The position numbers and the translations under genes are program-made. Positions 24,908-32,205 of a stretch of 37,910 nt of DNA are shown here, in pieces. Location: assembly GCA_017432405.1 (NCBI GenBank), contig JAFRJF010000316.1:1-37910 (forward strand), in the 5' to 3' direction. Within the stretch, counting starts at the first letter, position 1. Every line of letters starts with the position of its first letter. The notes under the pieces were generated by a model. The model made no database searches. It saw only the letters and a list, made by a program, of their open reading frames with translations, and had not been told where the DNA came from. The stretch comes from Clostridia bacterium. Lineage in GTDB: Bacteria; Bacillota_A; Clostridia; Christensenellales; Aristaeellaceae.

Positions 24908-25808
24908 ATGAAAAAGCTGCTTTCCGCATTGCTTTTGATCGTCATGCTCTGCCAGGTATTGCCCTTTGACGCCCTGGCCACGGTGGGCAATGTGCTCACC
25001 GACGACGAGCTTGCCCGCGCCTATGCGCTGACCGGGCTTGGGCAGCATGATGGCCTTTATCACAACGGCATGATGCCGAACGCGAGCATGAGCGGCATGC
25101 AGCTGGCACGTTGGCTGGAAAGCCAGCTGGACAACCAGGTGCATACCATTGACGATGTTCTCGTCCGCGCCAGGTACCAGCTGGACGTGCTGAAGGAAAG
25201 ATATCCTGCCATCTACATTACACTGAACGCCGCGGATTGGGAGGAAAAGCTGAAGGGTTGGACAGAGCGCGTGCAGTCAGATGGCGAAAGCGCAGGGGAG
25301 GAGGACATCACCGCAAGGCTGATTTCACCATCAAGTTGGTGATGGATATGGCCTCCAACCAAAACCTGGCGGATCTGATGATGGGTCGCCCGCCGTGCCG
25401 AGGACTTCGACTACACCGCCCGCCAGCGTGACTGGGTGCTTTCCGAGGAGAAGAAGGAATACTAGGTGCGCGTCTCCGGCAGCTACAGCGAGGTGGAATC
25501 GGTCCGGACGGTCTATACCTACCAGTGGCAGGTCTACAACCCAAAGACCGGCGAGTGGGTCGACCTGAAGGGCTTTAACCAGCCTACGGCTCAGCCGCGA
25601 AAATATCGAAAAGAAATGGGACGGCTGCCGCTTCCGCTGTGTCGTGACCGATGCCGCGGGCACACAGATCATCAGCCAGGAGGTCACGCTGACCATTCGC
25701 GACGGTGTGGATACCGGCGATCACAGCAATCTGCCGCTGTATCTGGCCGTAGCCGTCGCGGCACTGATCGTACTGTGGTGGATGAGGCGGAGAAGGAGCA
25801 TGGAATAG
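24908..25808 (+). pseudogene. Degraded gene for a secreted, membrane-anchored protein
   Basis: The gene starts well: ATG 24908 after GGGGAGG, then a signal peptide (KKLLSALLLIVMLCQVLPFDALA). About 130 codons later the reading breaks. Coding-like sequence continues in frame 2, then frame 1 from about 25310 (ADFTIKLVMDMASNQNLADLMMG), and back in frame 2 from about 25390 (AEDFDYTARQRDWVLSEEKKEY). A TAG follows at 25463-25465, then VRVSGSYSEVESVRTVYTYQWQ in the same frame. A shift at about 25590-25610 leads into KKWDGCRFRCVVTDAAGTQ and a C-terminal membrane helix (LPLYLAVAVAALIVLWWM) with a basic tail, ending at 25808. So three frameshifts and one nonsense codon are visible. The YTYQWQVYNPKTGEWVDL and CRFRCVVTDAAG parts look like an Ig-like repeat of bacterial surface proteins. 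No specific family is recognised. Confidence 0.8.
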
Positions 25809-25846
25809 AGAAGGGGAGGGCAATGGCCCACACACCTGCCACTCAT

Positions 25847-25874
25847 AAAAGGAGGGCCACCGATATGGCCCTCC
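25847..25874 (-). terminator. Terminator of the metallophosphoesterase gene
   Basis: A 9-bp perfect stem (GGAGGGCCA / TGGCCCTCC) with a 6-base loop is followed on the minus strand by TTTT. It lies 25 bases after the stop. It also faces the convergent pseudogene end. Confidence 0.8.
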
Positions 25875-25898
25875 AATATTTATGGATTTCCTTTGAAT

Positions 25899-27344
25899 TT
25901 ACCGCCCGGCGTCCAGCATGTTCTCGGGCAGCGTGGAGGTCAGCGTGATCACCGAAATCTCGGGAGGATTGAACAGCCTGAAGGGCATCAGCGGCACGCT
26001 GCCGCTGGTGGAAAGCCCCCGGGTGATGTAGACCTGGGCTTCTCCGACTTCGGACAGTCCGCTGACGCTCGACTGGTCCGGGAACCAGCCGCCCCTGGGC
26101 AGCGTCTTGTCGGGCACGTAGAACGCGCCGAATATGGGAAGGCGCCAAACGCCGCCGCAGTAGTGCCCCGCAAGGATCAGCTCGGGGGCGGCGAGGAAGC
26201 GCTCCGTATCCGACTTGTGGTCCTCGGAGGTGTAGATGAACGCTTCCGACGGGATCTCGTGGGCCAGGGATATGTGGATATCCGAGGCCGTCATCGTGCG
26301 CTGGGCGTCGTAGAGCTTCTGGGCCAGCTTGGAGCGATAGGTCGTGATGGGCAGGTGGGTGTAATCCTCGGTGATGCCCGAGCGCACGCCGTCCTCCTCC
26401 TGCTCGGTCTGGTCCTGCCAGGCCGCCAGGGTCGAGATGGTTTCCAGGTTCAGCATCGTGGCGGGGGAGATCCACAGCGTCGATTTCTTGACCGGGATGC
26501 TGATGGGGGCGTCGACATAATTGGCCCCGCGCTCGATCGCGCCGAGTATCCAGTCCTCGAGGATCAGCTGGGAAAGCACGCCCTCCGTGCCGCGGGCGCT
26601 GGGCAGATAGGGGCCGGGATCGGAATCCCCGCAGATGAAATAGACCTTTTCCGGGCGCTTGAGGCCCTCCAGGAATTCCCAGAAGGGCTGGGCGTTGCCG
26701 CTCTTGCCCACCATGTCCCCGAGGCAGAATATCGCGTCGTACTTGATGCCGTTCAGCGTCCTCAGCAGCAGGCTCTGGCTGTCGCCGAAGCGCCTGCCGT
26801 TCATGTCGGACAGCACGACGATGCGGTAGCCCTCCATGTCCTCCGGGAGGCCGACCACGGTGACGGTCTGCTCGGTGATGGACAGGTTGCTGTTGTTGAG
26901 CATCACGCCCACCGCCATGAGCGCCAGCGCGGCCAGCAGGATCAGCGGCCAGAATCTAATCTCGCGTCCGAAGACGCGAATGGGCCGGAAGAGCCCTTGG
27001 GTGCCGGAGGCGCTCATCAAATCAAAAAGCGTCCTGCGGACCCTGCGCTTCTTTTTCTTCTTTTTCTTTTTCCGGGGCGTTACCTCTGGGAAGTCCGCCT
27101 TGCCCTTCGTGGAGGCCGTTTTCTTCTTTTTTGGCTTTTCCCCGTCCTGTTGATCGTCGTCCTTGCTGACCTTGATGATGGGAACCCTGGCGTCCGTCCG
27201 CTTCCTTCGGGGCAGGCGGATCTCCGCGTCGTCGCCGTACTGTGTGGATTCATCGCGCAAGACATCGTCCGAAGACTTCTCGTCAGGCTTCGGTATGGGG
27301 ATGATGGTCCTTGTGCTTCTCTTTTTCTGCTCTGAATCCGGCAT
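25899..27344 (-). CDS. Membrane-anchored metallophosphoesterase-like protein with altered metal ligands
   Basis: A 481-residue protein in three parts. Residues 1-130 form a highly charged cytoplasmic tail with Lys runs at 72-75 and 92-99. One membrane helix lies at about 131-149. An extracytoplasmic domain of the calcineurin-like phosphoesterase type (YaeI/YkuE group) follows at about 160-475. The five metal-binding blocks can be placed, but several ligands differ. Block 1 is SDMN (canonical SDxH, N182), block 2 is GDMV (intact, D210), block 3 is GDSD at 239-242 (canonical GNHD), block 4 is AHEIP (H362 intact), and block 5 is GHYCGG at 393-398 (canonical GHTHGGQ). Loss of three canonical ligands argues against ordinary two-metal catalysis. 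The start is ATG 27344 with GGGAG upstream, and it stands alone. Confidence 0.85.
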   Translation of the reverse strand: MPDSEQKKRSTRTIIPIPKPDEKSSDDVLRDESTQYGDDAEIRLPRRKRTDARVPIIKVSKDDDQQDGEKPKKKKTASTKGKADFPEVTPRKKKKKKKKRRVRRTLFDLMSASGTQGLFRPIRVFGREIRFWPLILLAALALMAVGVMLNNSNLSITEQTVTVVGLPEDMEGYRIVVLSDMNGRRFGDSQSLLLRTLNGIKYDAIFCLGDMVGKSGNAQPFWEFLEGLKRPEKVYFICGDSDPGPYLPSARGTEGVLSQLILEDWILGAIERGANYVDAPISIPVKKSTLWISPATMLNLETISTLAAWQDQTEQEEDGVRSGITEDYTHLPITTYRSKLAQKLYDAQRTMTASDIHISLAHEIPSEAFIYTSEDHKSDTERFLAAPELILAGHYCGGVWRLPIFGAFYVPDKTLPRGGWFPDQSSVSGLSEVGEAQVYITRGLSTSGSVPLMPFRLFNPPEISVITLTSTLPENMLDAGR

Positions 27345-27373
27345 AGCAACGCTCCCGGTAAAATACTCACTCT

Positions 27374-27402
27374 ATTATAGTTTTTTTTGATGCCGCTGAC
27401 AA
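27374..27402 (-). promoter_or_regulatory. Sigma-A promoter of the metallophosphoesterase-like gene
   Basis: On the minus strand, TTGTCA (27402-27397) and TATAAT (27379-27374) are spaced by 17 bp. The spacer contains eight consecutive A. It lies 30 bases before the ATG. Confidence 0.8.
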
Positions 27403-27454
27403 GTCGAGATCATGGGGATTATAATAAGAACTGGTAAACAAAAGCCGGTATAAA

Positions 27455-27483
27455 TTCACATATCCGGCCAGATGTGGTATAAT
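27455..27483 (+). promoter_or_regulatory. Sigma-A promoter of radA
   Basis: TTCACA (27455-27460) and TATAAT (27478-27483) are spaced by 17 bp, with an extended TGG before the -10. It lies 69 bases upstream of the TTG start. Confidence 0.75.
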
Positions 27484-27552
27484 CAGTTGGAGCCCAGAGG
27501 CGCGATTCATCCCATTGCGCCCGTGAAGGGCGTTCGCGGGGAGGTGCGCGCC

Positions 27553-28941
27553 TTGGCAAAGGCCAGGATGATCTACGTTTGCAGCGAATGCGGCTACGAA
27601 ACGCCGAAGTGGATGGGCAAATGCCCGGACTGCGGCAACTGGAATACCCTTGTGGAGCAGGAGGCCGCACCGGCGCTCAAGGCGGAGGAGAAGAAGCTGA
27701 AGCGGGCGCCAGGCAGCGGGGCCCAGGCGGTCCGCGTGGACGACATCCCGGACGAGGCCATGGCCCGGCGCAGCACCGGCATATCCGAGCTGGATCGGGT
27801 GCTGGGCGGCGGGGTCGTGGACGGCTCATTGGTGCTTGTGGGCGGCGACCCCGGCATCGGCAAGTCCACGCTATTGACCCAGCTGTGCGCCAACATGGCG
27901 GGCGACGGCGCCTGCGTGCTCTACGTCTCGGGCGAGGAATCCAGCCGCCAGGTCAAGATGCGGGCCAAGCGACTGGGCGCGACGGGAACGGGCTTCTTCG
28001 TGTTGCCGGAAAACGACATGAATACGGTGGAAAGGCGCATGCAGGAGCTTTCCCCGAGCGTGATGATCGTCGACTCCATACAAACGATGTACAGGCCGGA
28101 AATGGCCAGCGCTCCTGGCAGCGTCTCCCAGGTGCGGGAGTGCGCTTCGATGCTGATGCACCTGGCCAAGCAGAGCGGCTGCAGCATATTCCTGGTCGGG
28201 CATGTGACGAAGGAGGGCGCTATCGCCGGCCCCAGGATCCTGGAGCACATGGTGGACGCCGTGCTGTACTTCGAGGGCGACCGGCAGCACCAGTACCGGC
28301 TCCTGAGGGCGGTGAAGAACCGCTTCGGCTCCGTCAACGAGCTGGGCATGTTCGAGATGACCGACCGGGGCATGCGCGAGGTGGAGAACGCCAGCGAGGC
28401 GCTGCTGTCCGAGCGGGCCCACGACGCCAGCGGATGCGTGGTCATGTGCGCCATGGAGGGCTCGAGGCCGCTGCTCACGGACGTCCAGGCCCTCGTGTCG
28501 ACCACCGTCTTCGGCAATCCCCGCAGGATGGCCAGCGGCATCGACCAGGGCCGGCTTGCCCTGCTGCTGGCGGTGCTTGAAAAGCGGGTCGGCCTGCGAC
28601 TGTACGATCAGGACGTGTACATCAATATCGCCGGCGGCATGTCCCTGACGGAGCCCGCGGCGGACCTGGCGCTATGCGCTGCCGTCGCTTCGTCCCACAG
28701 GAACCGCAGCATTCCCGGAACCTGGGCGGTGATGGGGGAAGTGGGCCTGGCCGGCGAGGTCAGGGCCATCGGTCAGGCGGAACGGCGCATCGCGGAGTGC
28801 GCGCGCCTGGGCTTTGACCACGTCGTGCTGCCCAAATACAACCTTCGGAATATTCGAATTCCCGACGGCATAGAGGTCCTCGGCGTGGAGACCGTGGCCC
28901 AGGCCGTGGTCGGGCTCGGACTTCACAAGGCTGAGCGCTGA
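27553..28941 (+). CDS. radA: DNA repair protein RadA (Sms)
   Basis: A 462-residue branch-migration ATPase acting in recombinational repair. An N-terminal zinc finger (C10, C13, C24, C27) precedes the RecA-like core with Walker A GGDPGIGKST (about 97-106), Walker B VMIVDSIQT (about 170-178) and the RadA-specific KNRFG motif (255-259). The C-terminal Lon-protease-like domain (about 290-460) lacks catalytic function in this family. The start is TTG 27553, with GGGGAGGTG 8 bases upstream. Upstream in-frame codons have no homology. The gene has its own promoter and stands upstream of the cysteine-rich cluster, 68 bases away. Confidence 0.96.
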   Translation: MAKARMIYVCSECGYETPKWMGKCPDCGNWNTLVEQEAAPALKAEEKKLKRAPGSGAQAVRVDDIPDEAMARRSTGISELDRVLGGGVVDGSLVLVGGDPGIGKSTLLTQLCANMAGDGACVLYVSGEESSRQVKMRAKRLGATGTGFFVLPENDMNTVERRMQELSPSVMIVDSIQTMYRPEMASAPGSVSQVRECASMLMHLAKQSGCSIFLVGHVTKEGAIAGPRILEHMVDAVLYFEGDRQHQYRLLRAVKNRFGSVNELGMFEMTDRGMREVENASEALLSERAHDASGCVVMCAMEGSRPLLTDVQALVSTTVFGNPRRMASGIDQGRLALLLAVLEKRVGLRLYDQDVYINIAGGMSLTEPAADLALCAAVASSHRNRSIPGTWAVMGEVGLAGEVRAIGQAERRIAECARLGFDHVVLPKYNLRNIRIPDGIEVLGVETVAQAVVGLGLHKAER

Positions 28942-28976
28942 AAATGTGAGTTTATGATGCGTTAACATCGAAAGGC

Positions 28977-28982
28977 TATAAT
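28977..28982 (+). promoter_or_regulatory. -10 box before the DUF5685 gene
   Basis: A perfect TATAAT lies 27 bases before the TTG start at 29010, in the short gap after radA. No -35 hexamer of quality is seen, so the cluster may also be read from radA. Confidence 0.5.
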
Positions 28983-29009
28983 GGGGAATCGTAAAGGAGG
29001 CGCGCGGCT

Positions 29010-29852
29010 TTGTTCGGATACATCGTTACCTACCCGGAGGCGCTTTCCCAGGAGCGGCAGCAGCGCTTCAAGGCGATGTACTGCGGCCTGTGCCGGACGC
29101 TCAGAAAGCGGCACGGCTTTTTGACCAGCTCGACGCTCAGCTATGACCTGACGTTTCTGGCGCTGCTGCTGAACGCGCTGTATGAGCCAGGGGAACGCAC
29201 CGCCAGGGAACGCTGTATCGCAAACCCCGCCAGGCAGCACGACTATGTATCGACGCCGGTCATGGATTACGTGGCGGACATGAATATCGCGCTGGCCTAT
29301 CACAAGTGCCGGGACGATTGGTATGACGATAAAAACCCGATCTCTGCCGGGGAAGCCGCCCTGTTGCGCAGGGCGTATCGCACCGTTGAAAGGGCCTATC
29401 CGAAGCGATGCTACGCCATAGAGCAGTGGCTTGGGCAGATCCACGGGTGGGAGCGGGACAATGTGCTTGAGATCGACCTGCCTGTCAACGCCACGGGACG
29501 GATGCTCGCCGAGCTGTTCGTGTGGCCGGAACAGCAGGCCTTCGTTCAGGAGCTGCAGGCCATCGGCGACGGGCTCGGGCGCTTTGTCTACTTCATGGAT
29601 GCCTACGACGACCTGCCCAGGGATATGCGCCGGGGCAGCTACAACCCCCTGAAGCCCCTTCGGGACAGGGAAGATTATGAACAACTGTGCAAGACGGCCA
29701 TGATGGCGATGGTAGCCGATGCCGCCGACGCCTTTGAGCGATTGCCCATACTGCTGGACGCGGACATCATTCGAAATGTACTGTATTCCGGCGTATGGAG
29801 CAAATACGCGTATATACAGAGCAAGCGGGGCGGACAGAACAAAGGAGCTTGA
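29010..29852 (+). CDS. DUF5685 family protein with two Asp-rich motifs
   Basis: A 280-residue, mainly helical protein. The wording [22 protein letters not shown] (C25, C28), [18 protein letters not shown] and [15 protein letters not shown] ending match the Firmicutes family I know as DUF5685, whose function is undescribed. Two acidic motifs stand out: RDDWYDDKN (D102-D107), and [18 protein letters not shown] (D197-D205) after the [11 protein letters not shown] helix. Their form and order recall the two Mg-binding Asp motifs of isoprenyl diphosphate and squalene/phytoene synthases. That link is my inference. The start is TTG 29010 with AAAGGAGG 9 bases upstream. The next gene begins 2 bases after the stop, so the two are translated together. 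Confidence 0.85.
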   Translation: MFGYIVTYPEALSQERQQRFKAMYCGLCRTLRKRHGFLTSSTLSYDLTFLALLLNALYEPGERTARERCIANPARQHDYVSTPVMDYVADMNIALAYHKCRDDWYDDKNPISAGEAALLRRAYRTVERAYPKRCYAIEQWLGQIHGWERDNVLEIDLPVNATGRMLAELFVWPEQQAFVQELQAIGDGLGRFVYFMDAYDDLPRDMRRGSYNPLKPLRDREDYEQLCKTAMMAMVADAADAFERLPILLDADIIRNVLYSGVWSKYAYIQSKRGGQNKGA

Positions 29853-29854
29853 CG

Positions 29855-30505
29855 ATGCAGGATCCCTATCGCGTGTTGGGTATTTCTCCCCAGGCCACCG
29901 ACGACGAGGTCAAACAGGCCTACCGAGCGCTGGCCAAGAAATACCACCCGGACGTAAACAACGGTTCCCCGGAAGCCGAAGCCCGTATGAAAGAGGTCAA
30001 CGAGGCCTATTCCACGGTCATGAAGTGGCGCAGGGAGGGCACGAACCCTTCCGGCTTCAACGGCAGCACTGCCGGCGGCAGCCGTAGCTACACCGGCGAA
30101 GCCTACGGCAGCGCCAATCCCCACATGCAGGCGGCGCGAAACTATATCCGCGCGGGCCATTTCCAGGAGGCCATGCACCTGCTGGAGACCATCATGGAGC
30201 GCAATGCCGAATGGTATTACCTGTGCGGGGAGGCCAGCCTGGGCCTTGGCAATCGCGTGGCGGCGCTGAATTATGCCCGGCAGGCCGTGAGCATGAACCC
30301 GAATAACTTTGAGTACAGGGCGCTGCTGAGCCGCCTGGAGGGCGGCGCGCAGTACTACCAGACCCGCGGCACGGGGCGGGGCTTTGCCATGCCGACGGTG
30401 CTGTGCGGCAGTCCGCTGCTGGGCTGCTGCGTGCTGAACCTGCTGTGCAACTGCCTCTGCAACTGCTGCGGCGGTGGCAGCGGCTACACTGGAAGGTATC
30501 GATGA
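29855..30505 (+). CDS. J-domain/TPR protein with a cysteine-rich hydrophobic tail
   Basis: A 216-residue co-chaperone-like protein. The J-domain (about 1-62) has the HPD triad at 31-33 (KKYHPDVNN), needed to stimulate Hsp70/DnaK. A Gly/Ser linker follows, then a TPR-like helical part (about 90-170, [21 protein letters not shown] and [19 protein letters not shown]). The C-terminal tail (about 185-208) packs eight Cys into a hydrophobic segment and ends in a Gly-rich stretch. This tail could insert in a membrane, bind metal or be acylated. The start is ATG 29855 with AAAGGAG 7 bases upstream. It is the second gene of the cluster. Confidence 0.9.
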   Translation: MQDPYRVLGISPQATDDEVKQAYRALAKKYHPDVNNGSPEAEARMKEVNEAYSTVMKWRREGTNPSGFNGSTAGGSRSYTGEAYGSANPHMQAARNYIRAGHFQEAMHLLETIMERNAEWYYLCGEASLGLGNRVAALNYARQAVSMNPNNFEYRALLSRLEGGAQYYQTRGTGRGFAMPTVLCGSPLLGCCVLNLLCNCLCNCCGGGSGYTGRYR

Positions 30506-30536
30506 GAATCATTGCACGTAAAACGGAGGGGTGAAA

Positions 30537-30950
30537 ATGTCCATATTTCAGAAAATCAGGGCCGGCTTGCAAAAATTCATGGCCGGGCGGCGCGGCGCGG
30601 ACGAGCTTTCGATGGCGCTGTTGATCGCCGGCGTCGTGTTGTCGATGTTGAGCACCATTTTCAGGCTGCCTGTGCTGTATTGGCTGAGCCTCGCCGTATA
30701 CATATTCGCGCTGTACCGCATGCTGTCCCGCAACCTTGAAAAGCGCTATGCGGAAAACGCGGCTTTCCTGAAGCTGTGGCGCGGAAGGTCCTCGGCGGTA
30801 AGGCAGTCCGTCAACCGGATGAAGAACATGAAGCAGTATAAATACTTCAAGTGCCCCGAATGCAAGTCGCGCATACGCCTGCCCAGGGGTGTGGGCGAGG
30901 TCACCGTGACCTGTGGCAAATGCCATCACGCATTCAAGCAAAAAGCGTAA
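30537..30950 (+). CDS. Small membrane protein with a C-terminal zinc ribbon
   Basis: A 137-residue protein. Two hydrophobic segments (about 26-41 and 45-63) form a hairpin in the membrane. A basic linker (about 64-100) leads to a four-Cys zinc ribbon, FKCPECKS (about 105-112) and VTCGKCHHAF (about 124-133), on the cytoplasmic side if both ends face in. No catalytic residue is seen. Similar membrane zinc-ribbon proteins are found beside the J-domain/DUF5685 pair in Clostridia, as far as I recall. The start is ATG 30537, with GGAGG 7 bases upstream. GTG 30531 in the same frame lies inside that site. Confidence 0.85.
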   Translation: MSIFQKIRAGLQKFMAGRRGADELSMALLIAGVVLSMLSTIFRLPVLYWLSLAVYIFALYRMLSRNLEKRYAENAAFLKLWRGRSSAVRQSVNRMKNMKQYKYFKCPECKSRIRLPRGVGEVTVTCGKCHHAFKQKA

Positions 30951-30965
30951 GGATGTGAACACGCG

Positions 30966-31718
30966 ATGAAGCAGCATATCGATACCGCGCCGGTCTGGGA
31001 GGTCTACCGCCAGGATTGTGAATGTCCCATGTGCCTGCTGCGCGCCAAAACGGAGGCCGCCAACGTGGGCTATTTCCTGGGCGAATCGGTGATGGAGCCC
31101 AGCCAGCGCATCGAAGTCAATCAGAAGGGCTTTTGTCCCGAGCACTTCAAGCAGATGTACGCGGCCGGAAACCGCCTGGGTCTTGCGCTGATCACCCACA
31201 CCTATATGAAGGAAACGATGAAGCGGCTGGGGGACATCGCCGCCCAGGCCAGGGACGCCGCCGCCAGCCAGGCCGGCAAGCCCATATTCAAGCGGCTTGG
31301 CGGCGCCAAGGGCGCGGGCTTTGAGGCGCCTGTGAACGCCCTGAAGGCCATCGAAGACACCTGCCTGGTGTGCGAACGCATCTGGGAGAACATGGAGCGC
31401 TACATGTATACCGTGCTGTATATGTACAAACATGAAGCGGAATTTCCGGAGCTCTTCGCAAAATCCAAGGGGATGTGCCTCGAGCACTATGCCCAGGCCC
31501 TGGAAATGGCGCCAAGACACCTGTCCGGCGACGTTCTCAAGAAATTTGTGGATACGCTCACGGATATCGAACAAAAGAGCTTTGAGCGCCTTGAAGGAGA
31601 GCTCGACTGGTTTACCGCCAAGTTTGACTATCGCAACCAGGATAAGCCCTGGGGCAACAGCCGAGACGCGGTCAAGCGTTCCGTGAACAAGCTGCGCCGT
31701 CAGGTGGTCGACGATTGA
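30966..31718 (+). CDS. DUF6062 family cysteine-rich protein
   Basis: A 250-residue soluble protein with no signal peptide. It has three Cys groups: CECPMC (C18, C20, C23) with CPEHF (C57, H60), CLVC (about C133 and C136), and CLEHY (about C167, H170). The spacing, a CxxC followed by a later CxxH, suggests two metal sites in a repeated fold: ECPMC...GFCPEHF in the first half and TCLVC...MCLEHYA in the second. The sequence matches the family annotated DUF6062 in Clostridia, whose function is unknown. The start is ATG 30966, with AAGGATGTG upstream. It follows the zinc-ribbon gene by 15 bases. Confidence 0.85.
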   Translation: MKQHIDTAPVWEVYRQDCECPMCLLRAKTEAANVGYFLGESVMEPSQRIEVNQKGFCPEHFKQMYAAGNRLGLALITHTYMKETMKRLGDIAAQARDAAASQAGKPIFKRLGGAKGAGFEAPVNALKAIEDTCLVCERIWENMERYMYTVLYMYKHEAEFPELFAKSKGMCLEHYAQALEMAPRHLSGDVLKKFVDTLTDIEQKSFERLEGELDWFTAKFDYRNQDKPWGNSRDAVKRSVNKLRRQVVDD

Positions 31719-31747
31719 GATAATGTTAAGTGTGGGGGATATGCGCA

Positions 31748-31996
31748 ATGGCAAAGGTTTGCGTGCTCAATGAAAACAAGCTGTGCGACGATTGCGGCGA
31801 ATGCAATGTGTGCGACCTCGATCCAAACAAGATCTGCGACAATTGCATGAAGTGCCTGAAGACGGGCGCGGACTACGCCGCCATTGAAATCGATGAGATC
31901 ATCGACGACGGCGCGGCGGAATACGACCAGCTGCGGCAGGATCTGTTGGATACCGGCGACGCGGAGGAGCCCTTTGATTGCTTCAAGGGACAGTAG
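31748..31996 (+). CDS. 82-residue protein with nine cysteines
   Basis: A tiny protein with eight Cys in its first 36 residues (positions 5, 13, 16, 19, 22, 30, 33, 36), arranged as CxxCxxCxxC and CxxCxxC. The C-terminus is acidic and helical and has one more Cys (78). The pattern suggests a bound Fe-S cluster or zinc. It is not a standard 2[4Fe-4S] ferredoxin, because CDL replaces the expected CP. The start chosen is ATG 31748, where homology-like sequence begins, behind a weak GGGGGA. It is the last gene of the cysteine-rich cluster, followed at once by a folded element. Confidence 0.75.
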   Translation: MAKVCVLNENKLCDDCGECNVCDLDPNKICDNCMKCLKTGADYAAIEIDEIIDDGAAEYDQLRQDLLDTGDAEEPFDCFKGQ

Positions 31997-31998
31997 GG

Positions 31999-32088
31999 CG
32001 CCCCACACATCTTTTCGCAAAAGGCAGCTTTTACGAAAAGATGCTGCGCATCTCGAGCCCGCCCGTGGGGCGGGTTTCGTAAAAGCTG
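31999..32088. repeat. Nested inverted-repeat element with two exclusive folds
   Basis: Fold A is a three-way junction. Its 14-bp outer stem is 32025-32038 with 32075-32088 (CAGCTTTTACGAAA / TTTCGTAAAAGCTG). It encloses a hairpin at 32039-32053 (AGATGC-TGC-GCATCT) and one at 32058-32074 (CCCGCCC-GTG-GGGCGGG). Fold B uses the upstream bases instead: CGCCCCAC (31999-32006) pairs with GTGGGGCG (32065-32072), and CATCTTTTCG (32008-32017) pairs with CGAAAAGATG (32034-32043). The two folds cannot coexist. It lies just after the 9-Cys gene and 118 bases before the recombinase gene. Confidence 0.8.
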
Positions 32089-32205
32089 GAGCGAACAACG
32101 TCTATTGATATGCTGGGCGTTCAGAGTCCGCATTTATGACGGATCTAGTAATAGCCAAGCCGACCGCATTTATAGATTTCTTTTTTTCAGGAGGTATCCT
32201 TTTTC

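Noticed and set aside
20904..25465. TAG as a recoded sense codon in this organism
   Set aside because: Only two in-frame TAG codons are seen, and one lies in a gene with several other lesions. The Spo0A-like gene appears to end with TAG normally. No suppressor or pyl genes are in the window.
32088..32205. A dif site for the recombinase
   Set aside because: I looked for a 28-31 bp sequence like known Firmicutes dif sites and found none that fits. Only a 10-bp direct repeat is present.
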